DNA of 49,125 nucleotides, from NCBI GenBank assembly GCA_947427205.1, contig CANEHB010000013.1:1-49125 (forward strand), in the 5' to 3' direction. This document shows positions 8,257 to 16,840 of this stretch, piece after piece. The first letter of the stretch is position 1. The number at the start of each line of letters is the position of its first letter. The notes beneath the pieces were generated by a model. It was given only the letters and a program-made list of their open reading frames with translations. It was not told the DNA's origin and searched no databases. The translations under genes and the position numbers were made by a program. The DNA comes from an uncultured Clostridium sp. (GTDB lineage: Bacteria; Bacillota; Clostridia; TANB77; CAG-508).

Positions 8257-8818
8257 TTATGTAATATTTCTTATCTAGTGGTTTCTCAAAACTTATAACT
8301 GGAACATTTGATATTTCAATATTATAAAATTTTCTGAAAACACCTTGAACATCAATAGATGTAACTTTGCTTTCATCTACTTCTAAAAGTTTTATCATAT
8401 CTTTAACTGATTTTTCGTCTTTTCCTTCTATTTCAAGATATGTTGGTATATATGGCCAAGAATCAATATCTAATTCTACATTATTTAAAACATATCTTGT
8501 TCTTTTATTTTCTTGATATGTATGTGCAGTATATCCAAGTTCATTTAATATGTTATTTGTTTCTTCAAAATCAGAAACTTCTACTTCCATTTCCTTTGTT
8601 CCATTAATTTCTAAGTTTTCTAATTTCTTAATCGTTAATGTAGTATTTTTTCCATCAGTTCTTAATCTAATCCATTTATTATCATCTTTTGGAATAAAAT
8701 TATAAATTTTTCTTTTATAATTAAAATCTGCTATTTTCTCTGCTCCTAGACTTTCCAACTTTTTTATTAAATTTTCTTTATCTATTTCTAATACTCTTAC
8801 TTCATATTCTGTATGCAT
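8249..8818 (-). CDS. CYTH domain protein (class IV adenylate cyclase CyaB type)
   Basis: The 189-residue product fills a single CYTH tunnel fold, which binds triphosphate or long-chain phosphate substrates with metal ions. The N-terminal signature ExExK appears as EYEVR, with Arg for Lys. Further conserved strands are visible: WIRLRTDG, TLTIKK, MEVEVSDFE, KRTRYVLN, ELDIDSWPYIPTYLEIEG. The WPYIPTYLEIEG stretch is typical of the CyaB-like branch. In Firmicutes this family may be a cyclase or a thiamine- or tri-phosphatase, and the sequence alone does not decide. AAGGAG lies 7 bases before the ATG. The tRNA-Thr gene is just upstream but on the other strand. Confidence 0.85.
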   Translation of the reverse strand: MHTEYEVRVLEIDKENLIKKLESLGAEKIADFNYKRKIYNFIPKDDNKWIRLRTDGKNTTLTIKKLENLEINGTKEMEVEVSDFEETNNILNELGYTAHTYQENKRTRYVLNNVELDIDSWPYIPTYLEIEGKDEKSVKDMIKLLEVDESKVTSIDVQGVFRKFYNIEISNVPVISFEKPLDKKYYINH

Positions 8819-8942
8819 ATTATTTCTCCTTCATATCTTATAATATATAAAGTATATCAAACTTCTTTGTTTTATACAAGTAATCTAATTTTGTATATAA
8901 ATTTCTTGATTTTTTATTTCTTTAAATATATAATAATTTCAT

Positions 8943-9018
8943 GCTTATATAGCTCAGTTGGTAGAGCAACAGATTCGTAACCTGTAGGTCGGCGGTTCGA
9001 TTCCGCCTATAAGCTCCA
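8943..9018 (+). tRNA. tRNA-Thr, anticodon CGT
   Basis: The 76-base gene folds as a cloverleaf. The acceptor stem is GCTTATA with TATAAGC, and CCA is encoded after discriminator T. The D-arm is GCTC-AGTTGGTAGA-GAGC-like, and the T-arm loop is TTCGATTC. The anticodon loop TTCGTAA puts CGT at 8976-8978, reading ACG. The last anticodon-stem pair is an A-C mismatch. In a genome this AT-rich, ACG is rare, so this is a minor isoacceptor. Its UCCA end fits the T-box of the thrS leader 1.8 kb away. Confidence 0.95.
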
Positions 9019-9031
9019 TAATTCGTTTTAG

Positions 9032-9068
9032 TCAAACTACTTGTAATTATTGATGCAAGTAAGTTTGA
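9032..9068 (+). terminator. Hairpin after tRNA-Thr
   Basis: TCAAACTACTTG pairs with CAAGTAAGTTTGA with one bulged base. It is followed by A-rich rather than T-rich sequence on the plus strand, so it may be a processing or protective hairpin. A better terminator lies 35 bases on. Confidence 0.4.
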
Positions 9069-9101
9069 AAAAACAAAAGTGAATATCATTTCACAATGTA
9101 A

Positions 9102-9126
9102 AAGTCGATTTAGTCGGCTTATTTTT
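9102..9126 (+). terminator. Terminator of the tRNA-Thr transcript
   Basis: AAGTCGA pairs with TCGGCTT across a 5-base loop and is followed by ATTTTT. It fits an intrinsic terminator for the plus-strand tRNA. The remaining spacer to 9330 shows nothing I can identify. Confidence 0.6.
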
Positions 9127-9331
9127 ATCCATAAAATTTAGCTAATACATACTCACTCTCCAAATTAAGAAATTTTATCAGTGGTAACTAATACTAGAAG
9201 TTTTCTTTATTTTTTCAGCACGTAATATAATTTTTTCAACAGTTTCTACAAAATACTACATTTTTTTCTTTTAATCTAGTGTATATTTAATTTGAATAAA
9301 CTATTTTATTAAGTGCATTTCTATTTTTCCT

Positions 9332-9359
9332 TTTAACGTGCAAAAAAAGGGTATATAAA
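9332..9359 (+). promoter_or_regulatory. Possible promoter of the ribbon-helix-helix gene
   Basis: TTTAAC at 9332-9337 and TATAAA at 9354-9359 are separated by 16 bases, about 50 bases before the start codon. In such AT-rich DNA this match is weak evidence. Confidence 0.3.
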
Positions 9360-9411
9360 ATATTAGAAAATGCATATATAATTTTTATAATTTTATAGGA
9401 GGTATATAAAT

Positions 9412-9576
9412 ATGTTTAAAATCCAAAAAGCTGAAACAATAAACAAAACTTTTCGTATGCCAATAGAACTTGTATCCAAGCTTCAAATAGTAGCTCAAGA
9501 ACAAGAAATTTCTATGAATAATCTAATTGTCCAATGTTGTGAATATGCACTTGATCACTTAGATACAAAAAAGTAA
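9412..9576 (+). CDS. Small ribbon-helix-helix DNA-binding protein
   Basis: The 54-residue product has the layout of an Arc/MetJ-like ribbon-helix-helix protein: a short beta strand (KTFRMP, residues 12-17), helix A (ELVSKLQIVAQEQ) and helix B (SMNNLIVQCCEYALDHL). The turn between the helices carries the usual small and polar residues. A perfect AGGAGG lies 9 bases before the ATG, so expression is expected. Such proteins bind DNA as dimers and often repress their own gene or serve as antitoxins. No toxin gene lies beside it on either strand, so it appears to be an orphan regulator. A strong bidirectional terminator follows. Confidence 0.8.
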   Translation: MFKIQKAETINKTFRMPIELVSKLQIVAQEQEISMNNLIVQCCEYALDHLDTKK

Positions 9577-9643
9577 AGTTTACATATTTTACTTAAATCT
9601 TAAGAGTATAAGATTAATATTTCCTATTAAAATTGAAATACAA

Positions 9644-9677
9644 AAAAATAAATCACTATTACTAGTGATTTATTTTT
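9644..9677. terminator. Bidirectional intrinsic terminator
   Basis: A perfect 15-bp stem (AAAAATAAATCACTA with its complement) has a 4-base loop. A and T runs on both flanks let it serve both the plus-strand ribbon-helix-helix gene and the minus-strand MATE fusion gene. Confidence 0.8.
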
Positions 9678-9745
9678 ATATAACTTTAGAATAATTACTC
9701 AGTTATACTGAGATTTTAAATTCATGTATAATATAAATTTTCGCT

Positions 9746-11773
9746 TTAACTTTTAATACTTTCTTTAACAGTTTTTAATTTAGTTTCTTTTTCCTTTATC
9801 ATACTACAAATTAAATCTGCTGATTTTTCAACTCCTAATGTATCACTATTAATACATATATCATAATTTGAATGATCATCCCATTCTTTTTCTGTATAAT
9901 ACTTATAATGATTTGCTCTTAATTTATCAATTCTTTTTATTTCCTTTTCAGCTTTGCTTTCATCAAATCCATAGATTTCAATTGCTCTTTTAATTTTATC
10001 TTCCATATCACTATATACAAATACTTTAATAACATTTTCTCTATCTTTTAATATAAAATCAGAACATCTGCCTATGATTACACAAGATTCTTTTTCTGCT
10101 ACTTCTTTTATCATTTCAGACTCTTTTATAAATAGTTCATCACTATTATCTAATCCAAAATAATATCCATTATTTAATCCCGATAATATATCTCTTTTTT
10201 GTTCATTATTTTCTATGTATTCTTCTGATAATCCTGTCTCTAGCGCTAATTTTGTAATAAATTCTTTATCATAAAATTTAATTCCTAATTTATCAGCAAT
10301 TAATCGTCCTACATATCTACCACCAGAACCGTATTCTCTTGATACAGTAATTACAATTTGCTTATTTAGTTTATTATCTGTACTTGTATCATCTATTAAA
10401 GCTTCACTTACTTTGTTTGTTTTTCCTAAATTTTTAACTTCTAAAATAAGTAATATTGATGCTATGCAAAATGCTGTTCCATCTGCAAATGGTCCTGCAT
10501 ATAACATTCCTTGTATTCCAAATATTTTTCCTAATATAGCAAATGCTGGTATTAATATTATAATTTGTCTTGATAATGATAAAATTGCACTTTTTAAGCT
10601 CTTTCCTATTGCTTGGAAGAATATACCTGATGGTATTTGTATACCATTACAAATACATAACATTAAATATATTCTAAATGATAAGCAAGCAAATTCCATG
10701 TAAAGTTCATCACCACTACCAAATATTGAAATTAATTGTCTTGGAATTGCTTGAAATAAAACAAATGCTATTGTACTAACAATTAAGCTTAATCCTAAAA
10801 CTAATTTTAAAGTTTGTTTTACTCTATCATATTTTCCTGCTCCATAATTATAACCAACTATTGGTTGTGCTCCTGATGCAATTCCTATAATTATACTATT
10901 TAATATTTGACTAATTTTCATAACTATACCAAGTACAGTAATTGGTATTTCTGAACCATATTTTGAGTCTGCACCATATTTTGCAAGTAAATTATTTTCT
11001 ACTGCCATAACAACTACAAAACTCATTTGTGTTATAAAACTACTTATTCCAAGTAAAGCAACTTTTTTTATTATATTTATTTGTAGTTTAAAATCTTTTC
11101 TCTCTAAAGAAATTGATTTAAACTTCTTTATATACATTATATTTATGGCAAAAGTTAAAAATTGACTTATTATTGTTGCTATAGCAGCACCTTGTACTCC
11201 CATTTTTAATACAAAAATAAATATTGGATCTAAAATTACATTTAATATAGCTCCTGATACCATAGAAGTCATTGCATATTTCGGATTTCCATCTGCTCTA
11301 ATAATTGAATTTAATGATATACCAATCATCATAAAAGGTAATCCTATAACAATAATATAACCATAATTTAAAGCATATTCTCTTAAATTATCTGTACACC
11401 CAAAAAGATTTAATAATTGTGGTAAAAATGTTATTGAAATTATAAAGAAAATAATAGCAAGTGTTACTGCTGTTCCTATACCATTTGCAACACCTTTTCC
11501 TGCTTCTTTTTTCTTTTTTTCTCCTAATTTCAAACTTAAGTATGCTGATGAACCATCACCTAGCATTAAAGCAAATGCTAAACATACTATAACTAAAGGA
11601 AACACAACATTAGTAGCTCCATTTCCTAAATATCCAACTCCCCATCCAATAAATATCTGATCAACAATATTGTATAAAGAGTTTACCAATAATGATATTA
11701 TGCATGGTATAGAAAATTTCTTCATCAATTTTCCGATTTTCTCATGTCCTAAAATATTCTCTTCGTTTTCCAT
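9746..11773 (-). CDS. MATE-family transporter fused to a cytidylate-kinase-like domain
   Basis: Residues 1 to about 445 form a MATE-type efflux transporter with about 12 membrane spans. Typical sequence includes SLYNIVDQIFIGWGVG near the start, GDGSSAYLSLKLGEKK, LNSIIRADGNPKYAM and ASGAQPIVGYNYGAGKYDRV. It would export organic cations or drugs using an ion gradient. Residues about 473-675 are a cytosolic cytidylate-kinase-like domain with the family's P-loop variant SREYGSGGRYVGRLIA, then YDKEFITKLALETGLSE and VIIGRCSDFIL. This branch often stands alone in Clostridia and its substrate is unclear. The start at 11773 is chosen because AAAGGGG lies 8-9 bases upstream; the in-frame start at 11842 has no such site. 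A single continuous frame covers both domains, so it is a real fusion in this sequence. Confidence 0.88.
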   Translation of the reverse strand: MENEENILGHEKIGKLMKKFSIPCIISLLVNSLYNIVDQIFIGWGVGYLGNGATNVVFPLVIVCLAFALMLGDGSSAYLSLKLGEKKKKEAGKGVANGIGTAVTLAIIFFIISITFLPQLLNLFGCTDNLREYALNYGYIIVIGLPFMMIGISLNSIIRADGNPKYAMTSMVSGAILNVILDPIFIFVLKMGVQGAAIATIISQFLTFAINIMYIKKFKSISLERKDFKLQINIIKKVALLGISSFITQMSFVVVMAVENNLLAKYGADSKYGSEIPITVLGIVMKISQILNSIIIGIASGAQPIVGYNYGAGKYDRVKQTLKLVLGLSLIVSTIAFVLFQAIPRQLISIFGSGDELYMEFACLSFRIYLMLCICNGIQIPSGIFFQAIGKSLKSAILSLSRQIIILIPAFAILGKIFGIQGMLYAGPFADGTAFCIASILLILEVKNLGKTNKVSEALIDDTSTDNKLNKQIVITVSREYGSGGRYVGRLIADKLGIKFYDKEFITKLALETGLSEEYIENNEQKRDILSGLNNGYYFGLDNSDELFIKESEMIKEVAEKESCVIIGRCSDFILKDRENVIKVFVYSDMEDKIKRAIEIYGFDESKAEKEIKRIDKLRANHYKYYTEKEWDDHSNYDICINSDTLGVEKSADLICSMIKEKETKLKTVKESIKS

Positions 11774-11903
11774 CTTTTTCCCCTTTCTATATCCATTTTT
11801 GTTAACATTATGTAAAAAGTCTAATTTAATTGTTTTTGTCAACTTATATATTTTATCATAAAAAAAGTCCTATTGTCAACATAACATCTGCTATAGTTAC
11901 AAC

Positions 11904-11942
11904 AAGCCTAAGACTTTCCATTTAATCGAAAATCTTAGGCTT
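11904..11942 (-). terminator. Hairpin after the DUF5050 gene
   Basis: A perfect 10-bp stem, AAGCCTAAGA with TCTTAGGCTT, encloses a 19-base loop and lies 25 bases past the stop of the 11967-13316 gene. The following TTGTTG is only moderately T-rich. Confidence 0.6.
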
Positions 11943-11966
11943 GCTTCATCCATACTCTTATTTAAT

Positions 11967-13316
11967 TTATTGTACTGTATTTTCTACTGGTATTTCATTA
12001 GTATCTACTGTGTTAGCGTTTTCATTTGCTATAGTATTAGTATCAACAGTATTTGTGTCTATATTATTTGTATCTCCCTCATTTTCAGCTGGTTGAGTTT
12101 GTTCCGTATTTTCTGGTTGTGAATTCTCTTCTGGATTTTCATTTGTTACTACATCTTGATTTCCTTCACCAATTTGTTGTTCATAACTTAAAGAAAATAA
12201 TTCTTCTTCTTGGCTTCCATCAACTTTTACCATTTTAATGTATGCTGATTCATCTGTGCTATCTAGGTAAACAACCCAATTTCCAACAACATCTATAAAT
12301 GATGAATATGTTTCTAATGTTTTTACTTTTTCTGGTTCTTGTGAAGATCCATCTGTTTTTATTCTAAAAATACATACTGTTAAATTTTCATTTTCAAAAT
12401 CAAGATAATTTAAGTAATATAAATAATCATCTTTTAAATTTAAATTATATGCTGTTGTATCTAAAATTAATTCTTCATTACCTGAATCAATTTTTGTTTT
12501 GTAAATTTGTTTATTTTCATTTGTGTAATATATATAATCATCCTTAACATTTACACTATATAGTCTTTTTCCTGCTAATATAGGTCTTTCATTAGATCCA
12601 TCAATATTCATTATATAAGTAATATAGTCACTTGAATTTTCTTCCATCTTATTATAAATGATATAATCTTTTGTTATTCCTAAATATCCTGTTCCATTCT
12701 CAGTTACAACTGATTTATCTGAACCATCTAATTTCATTTTATATATATTAGCATCTACACCAATATAATAAACTGAATTATTTATTACATAAATTTCATA
12801 GCAATTATTATTGAATTCATTATCATTGATTACTTGTAAATCTGAACCATCTAATTTCATTTTATATATTTTGTTATCAATTTCATCTTCTTCACTAAAA
12901 GATTCTGCCCCTACTCCAATAAAATATAAATAATTTCCACAAACATTTAATGATAATATATCTGCATCATTCATATATAATTCTTTTTTACCTGAACCAT
13001 TTGTTTTTACTTTATAAATTCCAATTTTTGAACTGTCTTCACTTGGTGCTACATAATAAATCCAATTTCCTTGTAAGGTTGCATATCCATAATTTCTTAT
13101 ATTTCCTATTGAATTTCCTACTTTATTGTTTCTTCCAAATATAAAATATCCTACTACTAATAATACTAATATTGCTATAACAACAATTGCTATAATTATA
13201 ATATTATTTTTTTTACCTTCTCCACTTTTTTCTTTTTTTGTTTCTTTCTTTTGGCATTTTTCACAAAGTGTATTTTCGCCATTAGGAATTTCTTTTCCAC
13301 ATTTTGTACAATTCAC
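11967..13316 (-). CDS. Zinc-ribbon, membrane-anchored DUF5050 protein
   Basis: The product has 449 residues. It opens with a zinc ribbon in the cytoplasm (Cys at 3, 6, 18 and 21), then a Lys-rich linker and one membrane span at about residues 38-60 (IIIIAIVVIAILVLLVVGYF). The outer part is a DUF5050-type beta-propeller-like region with at least five copies of a repeat ending IYKMKLDGSD or similar. The last 70 residues are a low-complexity tail rich in Asn, Thr, Glu and Val. The GTG at 13316 has AAGGAGG 7-8 bases upstream. The family is common in gut Clostridia. A sensing or surface-binding role is inferred from the layout and is not established. Confidence 0.82.
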   Translation of the reverse strand: MNCTKCGKEIPNGENTLCEKCQKKETKKEKSGEGKKNNIIIIAIVVIAILVLLVVGYFIFGRNNKVGNSIGNIRNYGYATLQGNWIYYVAPSEDSSKIGIYKVKTNGSGKKELYMNDADILSLNVCGNYLYFIGVGAESFSEEDEIDNKIYKMKLDGSDLQVINDNEFNNNCYEIYVINNSVYYIGVDANIYKMKLDGSDKSVVTENGTGYLGITKDYIIYNKMEENSSDYITYIMNIDGSNERPILAGKRLYSVNVKDDYIYYTNENKQIYKTKIDSGNEELILDTTAYNLNLKDDYLYYLNYLDFENENLTVCIFRIKTDGSSQEPEKVKTLETYSSFIDVVGNWVVYLDSTDESAYIKMVKVDGSQEEELFSLSYEQQIGEGNQDVVTNENPEENSQPENTEQTQPAENEGDTNNIDTNTVDTNTIANENANTVDTNEIPVENTVQ

Positions 13317-13361
13317 TTTTTTTCCTCCTTAAAATTAATAATTATTTATTTGTTGTAATAA

Positions 13362-13380
13362 AAGGGCTTTTTAAGCCCTT
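13362..13380 (-). terminator. Terminator of the glucosaminidase gene
   Basis: On the minus strand AAGGGCTT, a 3-base loop and AAGCCCTT are followed by TTATT. It is a compact intrinsic terminator just past the 13387-15138 stop codon. Confidence 0.8.
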
Positions 13381-13386
13381 CTAATA

Positions 13387-15138
13387 TTATAGACTTAGAG
13401 TTGTTTCACCTTTTATGTAATTTAATAATGTTACTACATCTGTTACATAAAATTCTGAATCATTTTTTATACAAGCTGCTTCTTTTACTTCACTATATAG
13501 AGTTCTTTCACCTCTAATTGCATTTAACATTATAACCGCATCAACAACAGTTACTAATCCATCTCCATCTACATCACCTTTTTTTACTGCTATTAATGTC
13601 TGACCTCCTGTTACAATTTTACTTCCTGTTCCTATGTTGCCAGAATTCATAACATTAACTCCTGAGGCATCTTTTACAACTGCATCTGGGAATTTTGCTT
13701 TTACATTTTCAACTGTCATGTTTGGTAACATTTTTACATAGTTTCCAGAAATTTTCATTTCATTATCAGTTGGTACTGGTGATGATGGGTTTGATGGTGT
13801 ACTTCCAGTGTTTGGTCCTGCTGGTGCACTTGATGATGTATTACCACCACTTGTTGATACTAATACTTCTTTTCCATCAATATTTCTAGCTGCATATCCA
13901 TAAGTTCCATCTTGATTTGAAACAATTAAATCCCAATAATATCCACCAACTTGAGTTGTTGCTCTTTTTATTATTTTAATTGATTCATTATTATTTAATG
14001 CTCCTATTGCTGTTCCATTAGCTGATGCTCTAACTTTTAATGATGTTGAAATATTCTGAACAACCCCTTCTTCATAGCTAATAGTATTTGCAATTGCTGG
14101 ATTTGGTCTTGGTGAATTTGATTTTGGCATATTTTTGTATAATGGTATTATAAAAGTATATGTACTTGGAGTTGAAGAAGAACCATAATATGATTTTAAA
14201 CTACTTCCTTGACTTTGAGCTGCCATTATGTTTTGTTGATATTGGTGTGAACCTAAAGCTGATTTACCAGATACATTAAATTTTTGATAATATAATGTAT
14301 TTTGGCTATATCTTGTAATAAAACTATTTTTTACAATAGCTGTTCCACCAATAATAGAATTTCTAATTGAAGTCCATCCATTATTTTGAGCATATGATAA
14401 ACCACTATTTATAATATTTGCAGTTCCATTTCCAGTTGATCCTATATTAAAATAGTTATAGCATCCTACATAATTTCCATTATATCCATTTCCATTACTT
14501 AGTGTTGAACCATTTTTTCCATGTTCATTAATTATTTTAGCTACTAAAAAGTAACCATTTACATTATATTGATTACTTGCATCTACTATTGCTTGTATTG
14601 CCTCTGGATTATTAATAAACGTTCCATATCCTGAAACAGCTCTTGCTATATCATCATATGTTACATCAGAACCTTCTAAATCTTTAAATTGGAATATGTC
14701 ACTATCATTTATAGAATTTCTAGGATCCATCATATATGCTAACGCTTCTAATGATGCACAACACCATGAACCATTATCATATTTTTGACTTCCACAAAGT
14801 GGACATATCCACATACCATTATAATTATTTGATACTTGTACTAAGTTATTAGGAGAACGTCCATGACCTTTATATTCTGTTACTAAAACTTCATCCCAAC
14901 TTAATCCTGTATAATATAATAAAAATGTATAATTTGAATGTTTTGATTGCATATCTTTTATTAAGCTTTTATAACCAGGATATATTGAATCATCTATAGC
15001 ATCAACATCTCTTGATAAACTTCCTGGAGCTAAGTCTGCTGCATATGATTTATTATTAACTATTGGGGTAAACGCTAATAATATATATAAAATTAAAGTT
15101 ATTATTACTACTAATAATATTATGCTTTTATTTTTCAC
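13387..15138 (-). CDS. Secreted glucosaminidase-like protein with SH3 and dockerin domains
   Basis: The 583-residue product has a signal peptide of about 34 residues ending near SYA. Residues about 150-335 resemble an endo-beta-N-acetylglucosaminidase (GH73/LytB-like) fold; FLVAKIINEHGKNGS carries the likely catalytic Glu, and GCYNYFNIGS is a family-type motif. Residues about 365-430 are a bacterial SH3 domain (SLKVRASANG ... GYAARNI). The C-terminal 65 residues look like a type I dockerin with a first calcium loop GDVDGDGLVTVVDAVIML and a weaker second copy (KNDSEFYVTDVVTLLNYIKG). It would cut peptidoglycan glycan strands outside the cell. GTG at 15138 follows AGAGGTG. No cohesin gene is in view, so its docking partner is unknown. 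Confidence 0.85.
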   Translation of the reverse strand: MKNKSIILLVVIITLILYILLAFTPIVNNKSYAADLAPGSLSRDVDAIDDSIYPGYKSLIKDMQSKHSNYTFLLYYTGLSWDEVLVTEYKGHGRSPNNLVQVSNNYNGMWICPLCGSQKYDNGSWCCASLEALAYMMDPRNSINDSDIFQFKDLEGSDVTYDDIARAVSGYGTFINNPEAIQAIVDASNQYNVNGYFLVAKIINEHGKNGSTLSNGNGYNGNYVGCYNYFNIGSTGNGTANIINSGLSYAQNNGWTSIRNSIIGGTAIVKNSFITRYSQNTLYYQKFNVSGKSALGSHQYQQNIMAAQSQGSSLKSYYGSSSTPSTYTFIIPLYKNMPKSNSPRPNPAIANTISYEEGVVQNISTSLKVRASANGTAIGALNNNESIKIIKRATTQVGGYYWDLIVSNQDGTYGYAARNIDGKEVLVSTSGGNTSSSAPAGPNTGSTPSNPSSPVPTDNEMKISGNYVKMLPNMTVENVKAKFPDAVVKDASGVNVMNSGNIGTGSKIVTGGQTLIAVKKGDVDGDGLVTVVDAVIMLNAIRGERTLYSEVKEAACIKNDSEFYVTDVVTLLNYIKGETTLSL

Positions 15139-15293
15139 TTTTATTTATCACCTCTTATGTATAAAATTGGCAATTTTATCGCCATTTTCCACTAAAATTA
15201 TATAAATAAATTCTTTAAAAGTCAATATTTGCAATATTACAATTATGTTAAAAATACGTCTATTTTTTATTATTTAAATACTCATATAACATA

Positions 15294-15346
15294 AAAAGAA
15301 ACCATCCAATGAGCACATTTTTATGCTTCATATCATAGTTTCTTTT
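15294..15346 (-). terminator. Terminator of metK
   Basis: AAAAGAAAC and GTTTCTTTT form a 9-bp outer stem, with an inner partly paired ATGAGC / GCTTCAT region. The minus strand ends in a T-rich tail. It lies about 40 bases after the metK stop. Confidence 0.7.
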
Positions 15347-15384
15347 AATTTTATGTATTTTTTTGTTTTATATAAAAACATTTT

Positions 15385-16530
15385 CTAAGCTAATTTAATT
15401 ATTTGTTCCCATGGTAAATCTTTTTTTCCAAAGTGACCATAATTTGTAGTTTTCTTATATATAGGTTGTCTTAAATTTAAACTTTCAATAATTCCTCTTG
15501 GAGTCAATTTAAATGTATTTTTTATCTTTTTAACAATTTCATTATCAGAAATCTTCCCTGTTCCAAATGTTTCTACATAAATTGACACAGGTTTAGCAAC
15601 TCCTATAGCATAAGATAGTTGAATTTCACATTTTTTAGCTAATTCATTTGCAACTATGTTTTTTGCAATAAATCTTGCCATATATGCTGCTGATCTATCT
15701 ACTTTTGTTGGATCTTTTCCTGAAAAAGCTCCTCCTCCATGTCGACTATATCCACCATATGTATCTACTATAATCTTTCTACCTGTTAATCCACTATCTC
15801 CTAAAGGTCCTCCTATTACAAATCTTCCTGTTGGATTTATGTAATATTTTGTATCTTTATCTAATAATTCTTCTGGCACAACTGGTTTTATAACCTTTTC
15901 TATTATATCTTGTTTTAATATATCTAAAGATGCTTTTTCATTATGTTGTGTTGATACTACTATTGTATAAATTCTTTTAGGCTCTCCTTTTTCATATTCA
16001 ACTGTAACTTGTACTTTTCCATCTGGTCTTATATAATCAATTATTTTTTCTTTTCTAACTTGTGTTAACCTTTTAGCTAATTTATGTGCTAGATATATTG
16101 GCATTGGCATATACTCATCTGTTTCATCTGTTGCAAAGCCAAACATCATTCCTTGATCTCCTGCTCCTTCTGATTCATCTTTTGAACCCTCTTTTTGTTC
16201 TAAAGACTTGTCTACTCCAAGTGCGATATCTGATGATTGTTTAGATATATTAAGTAATACTTTACATGTTTTATAGTCAATATCAGTCTCACTATTATCA
16301 AAACCAACTTCTTTTATTGTTTCTCTTACTATTTTTTCAATATCTACTTCTGCATTTGATGTTATTTCTCCTGTTATTAATATTTGACCTTTTCCAGCTA
16401 CAGTTTCACAAGCCACTCTAGAATAAGGATCTTTTTCAAGATAACTATCTAAAATGCTATCTGATATGTAATCACAAAGTTTATCTGGATGTCCTTCTGT
16501 TACACTTTCTGATGTGAATAATCTTCTCAT
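15385..16530 (-). CDS. metK: S-adenosylmethionine synthetase
   Basis: This enzyme makes S-adenosylmethionine from methionine and ATP. At 381 residues it has the family length. Visible motifs are [19 protein letters not shown] at the N-terminus, [12 protein letters not shown] near residue 120 (ATP and methionine binding) and [19 protein letters not shown] near 265 (phosphate-binding loop). GGAGG lies 8-9 bases before the ATG at 16530. The gene stands alone between a terminator and a SAM-I riboswitch, so its expression should fall when the product is plentiful. Confidence 0.97.
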   Translation of the reverse strand: MRRLFTSESVTEGHPDKLCDYISDSILDSYLEKDPYSRVACETVAGKGQILITGEITSNAEVDIEKIVRETIKEVGFDNSETDIDYKTCKVLLNISKQSSDIALGVDKSLEQKEGSKDESEGAGDQGMMFGFATDETDEYMPMPIYLAHKLAKRLTQVRKEKIIDYIRPDGKVQVTVEYEKGEPKRIYTIVVSTQHNEKASLDILKQDIIEKVIKPVVPEELLDKDTKYYINPTGRFVIGGPLGDSGLTGRKIIVDTYGGYSRHGGGAFSGKDPTKVDRSAAYMARFIAKNIVANELAKKCEIQLSYAIGVAKPVSIYVETFGTGKISDNEIVKKIKNTFKLTPRGIIESLNLRQPIYKKTTNYGHFGKKDLPWEQIIKLA

Positions 16531-16589
16531 AATAAATTCCTCCTATTTTTAGTTTTAATGATTTTGATAATTATTATATTTCCTTATAT

Positions 16590-16750
16590 ATCAAAAAAGC
16601 TCTACACACGTAGAGCTTTTGAATAATCTTATTATCATAATCATCATTCAAAGCAAGCTTTTAACGTGCTCTGTCGGTATTAGCACCTAAATAAATAGGT
16701 TGCTGTGGAGTCATAAAGCCGATTCTCTCGTCCACTCTTGATAATATTTA
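16590..16750 (-). promoter_or_regulatory. metK: SAM-I riboswitch (S-box) controlling metK
   Basis: On the minus strand the S-box landmarks appear in order: ATCAAGAG-TGGA at the 5' end, GGCTTTATGACTCCACAGCAACC, and GGTGCTAATACCGACAG. An intrinsic terminator with AGCTCTAC and GTAGAGCT arms and a T-run follows (16593-16620). Binding of SAM should favour the terminator and shut off metK, which begins 60 bases downstream. Confidence 0.95.
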
Positions 16751-16840
16751 ACTTACATTATTCTACATCCTTTTTATTATTTTGTCAACATAATTTCTTA
16801 TTTATTATTTAATACATTGATATATAATATAATTTTATGC

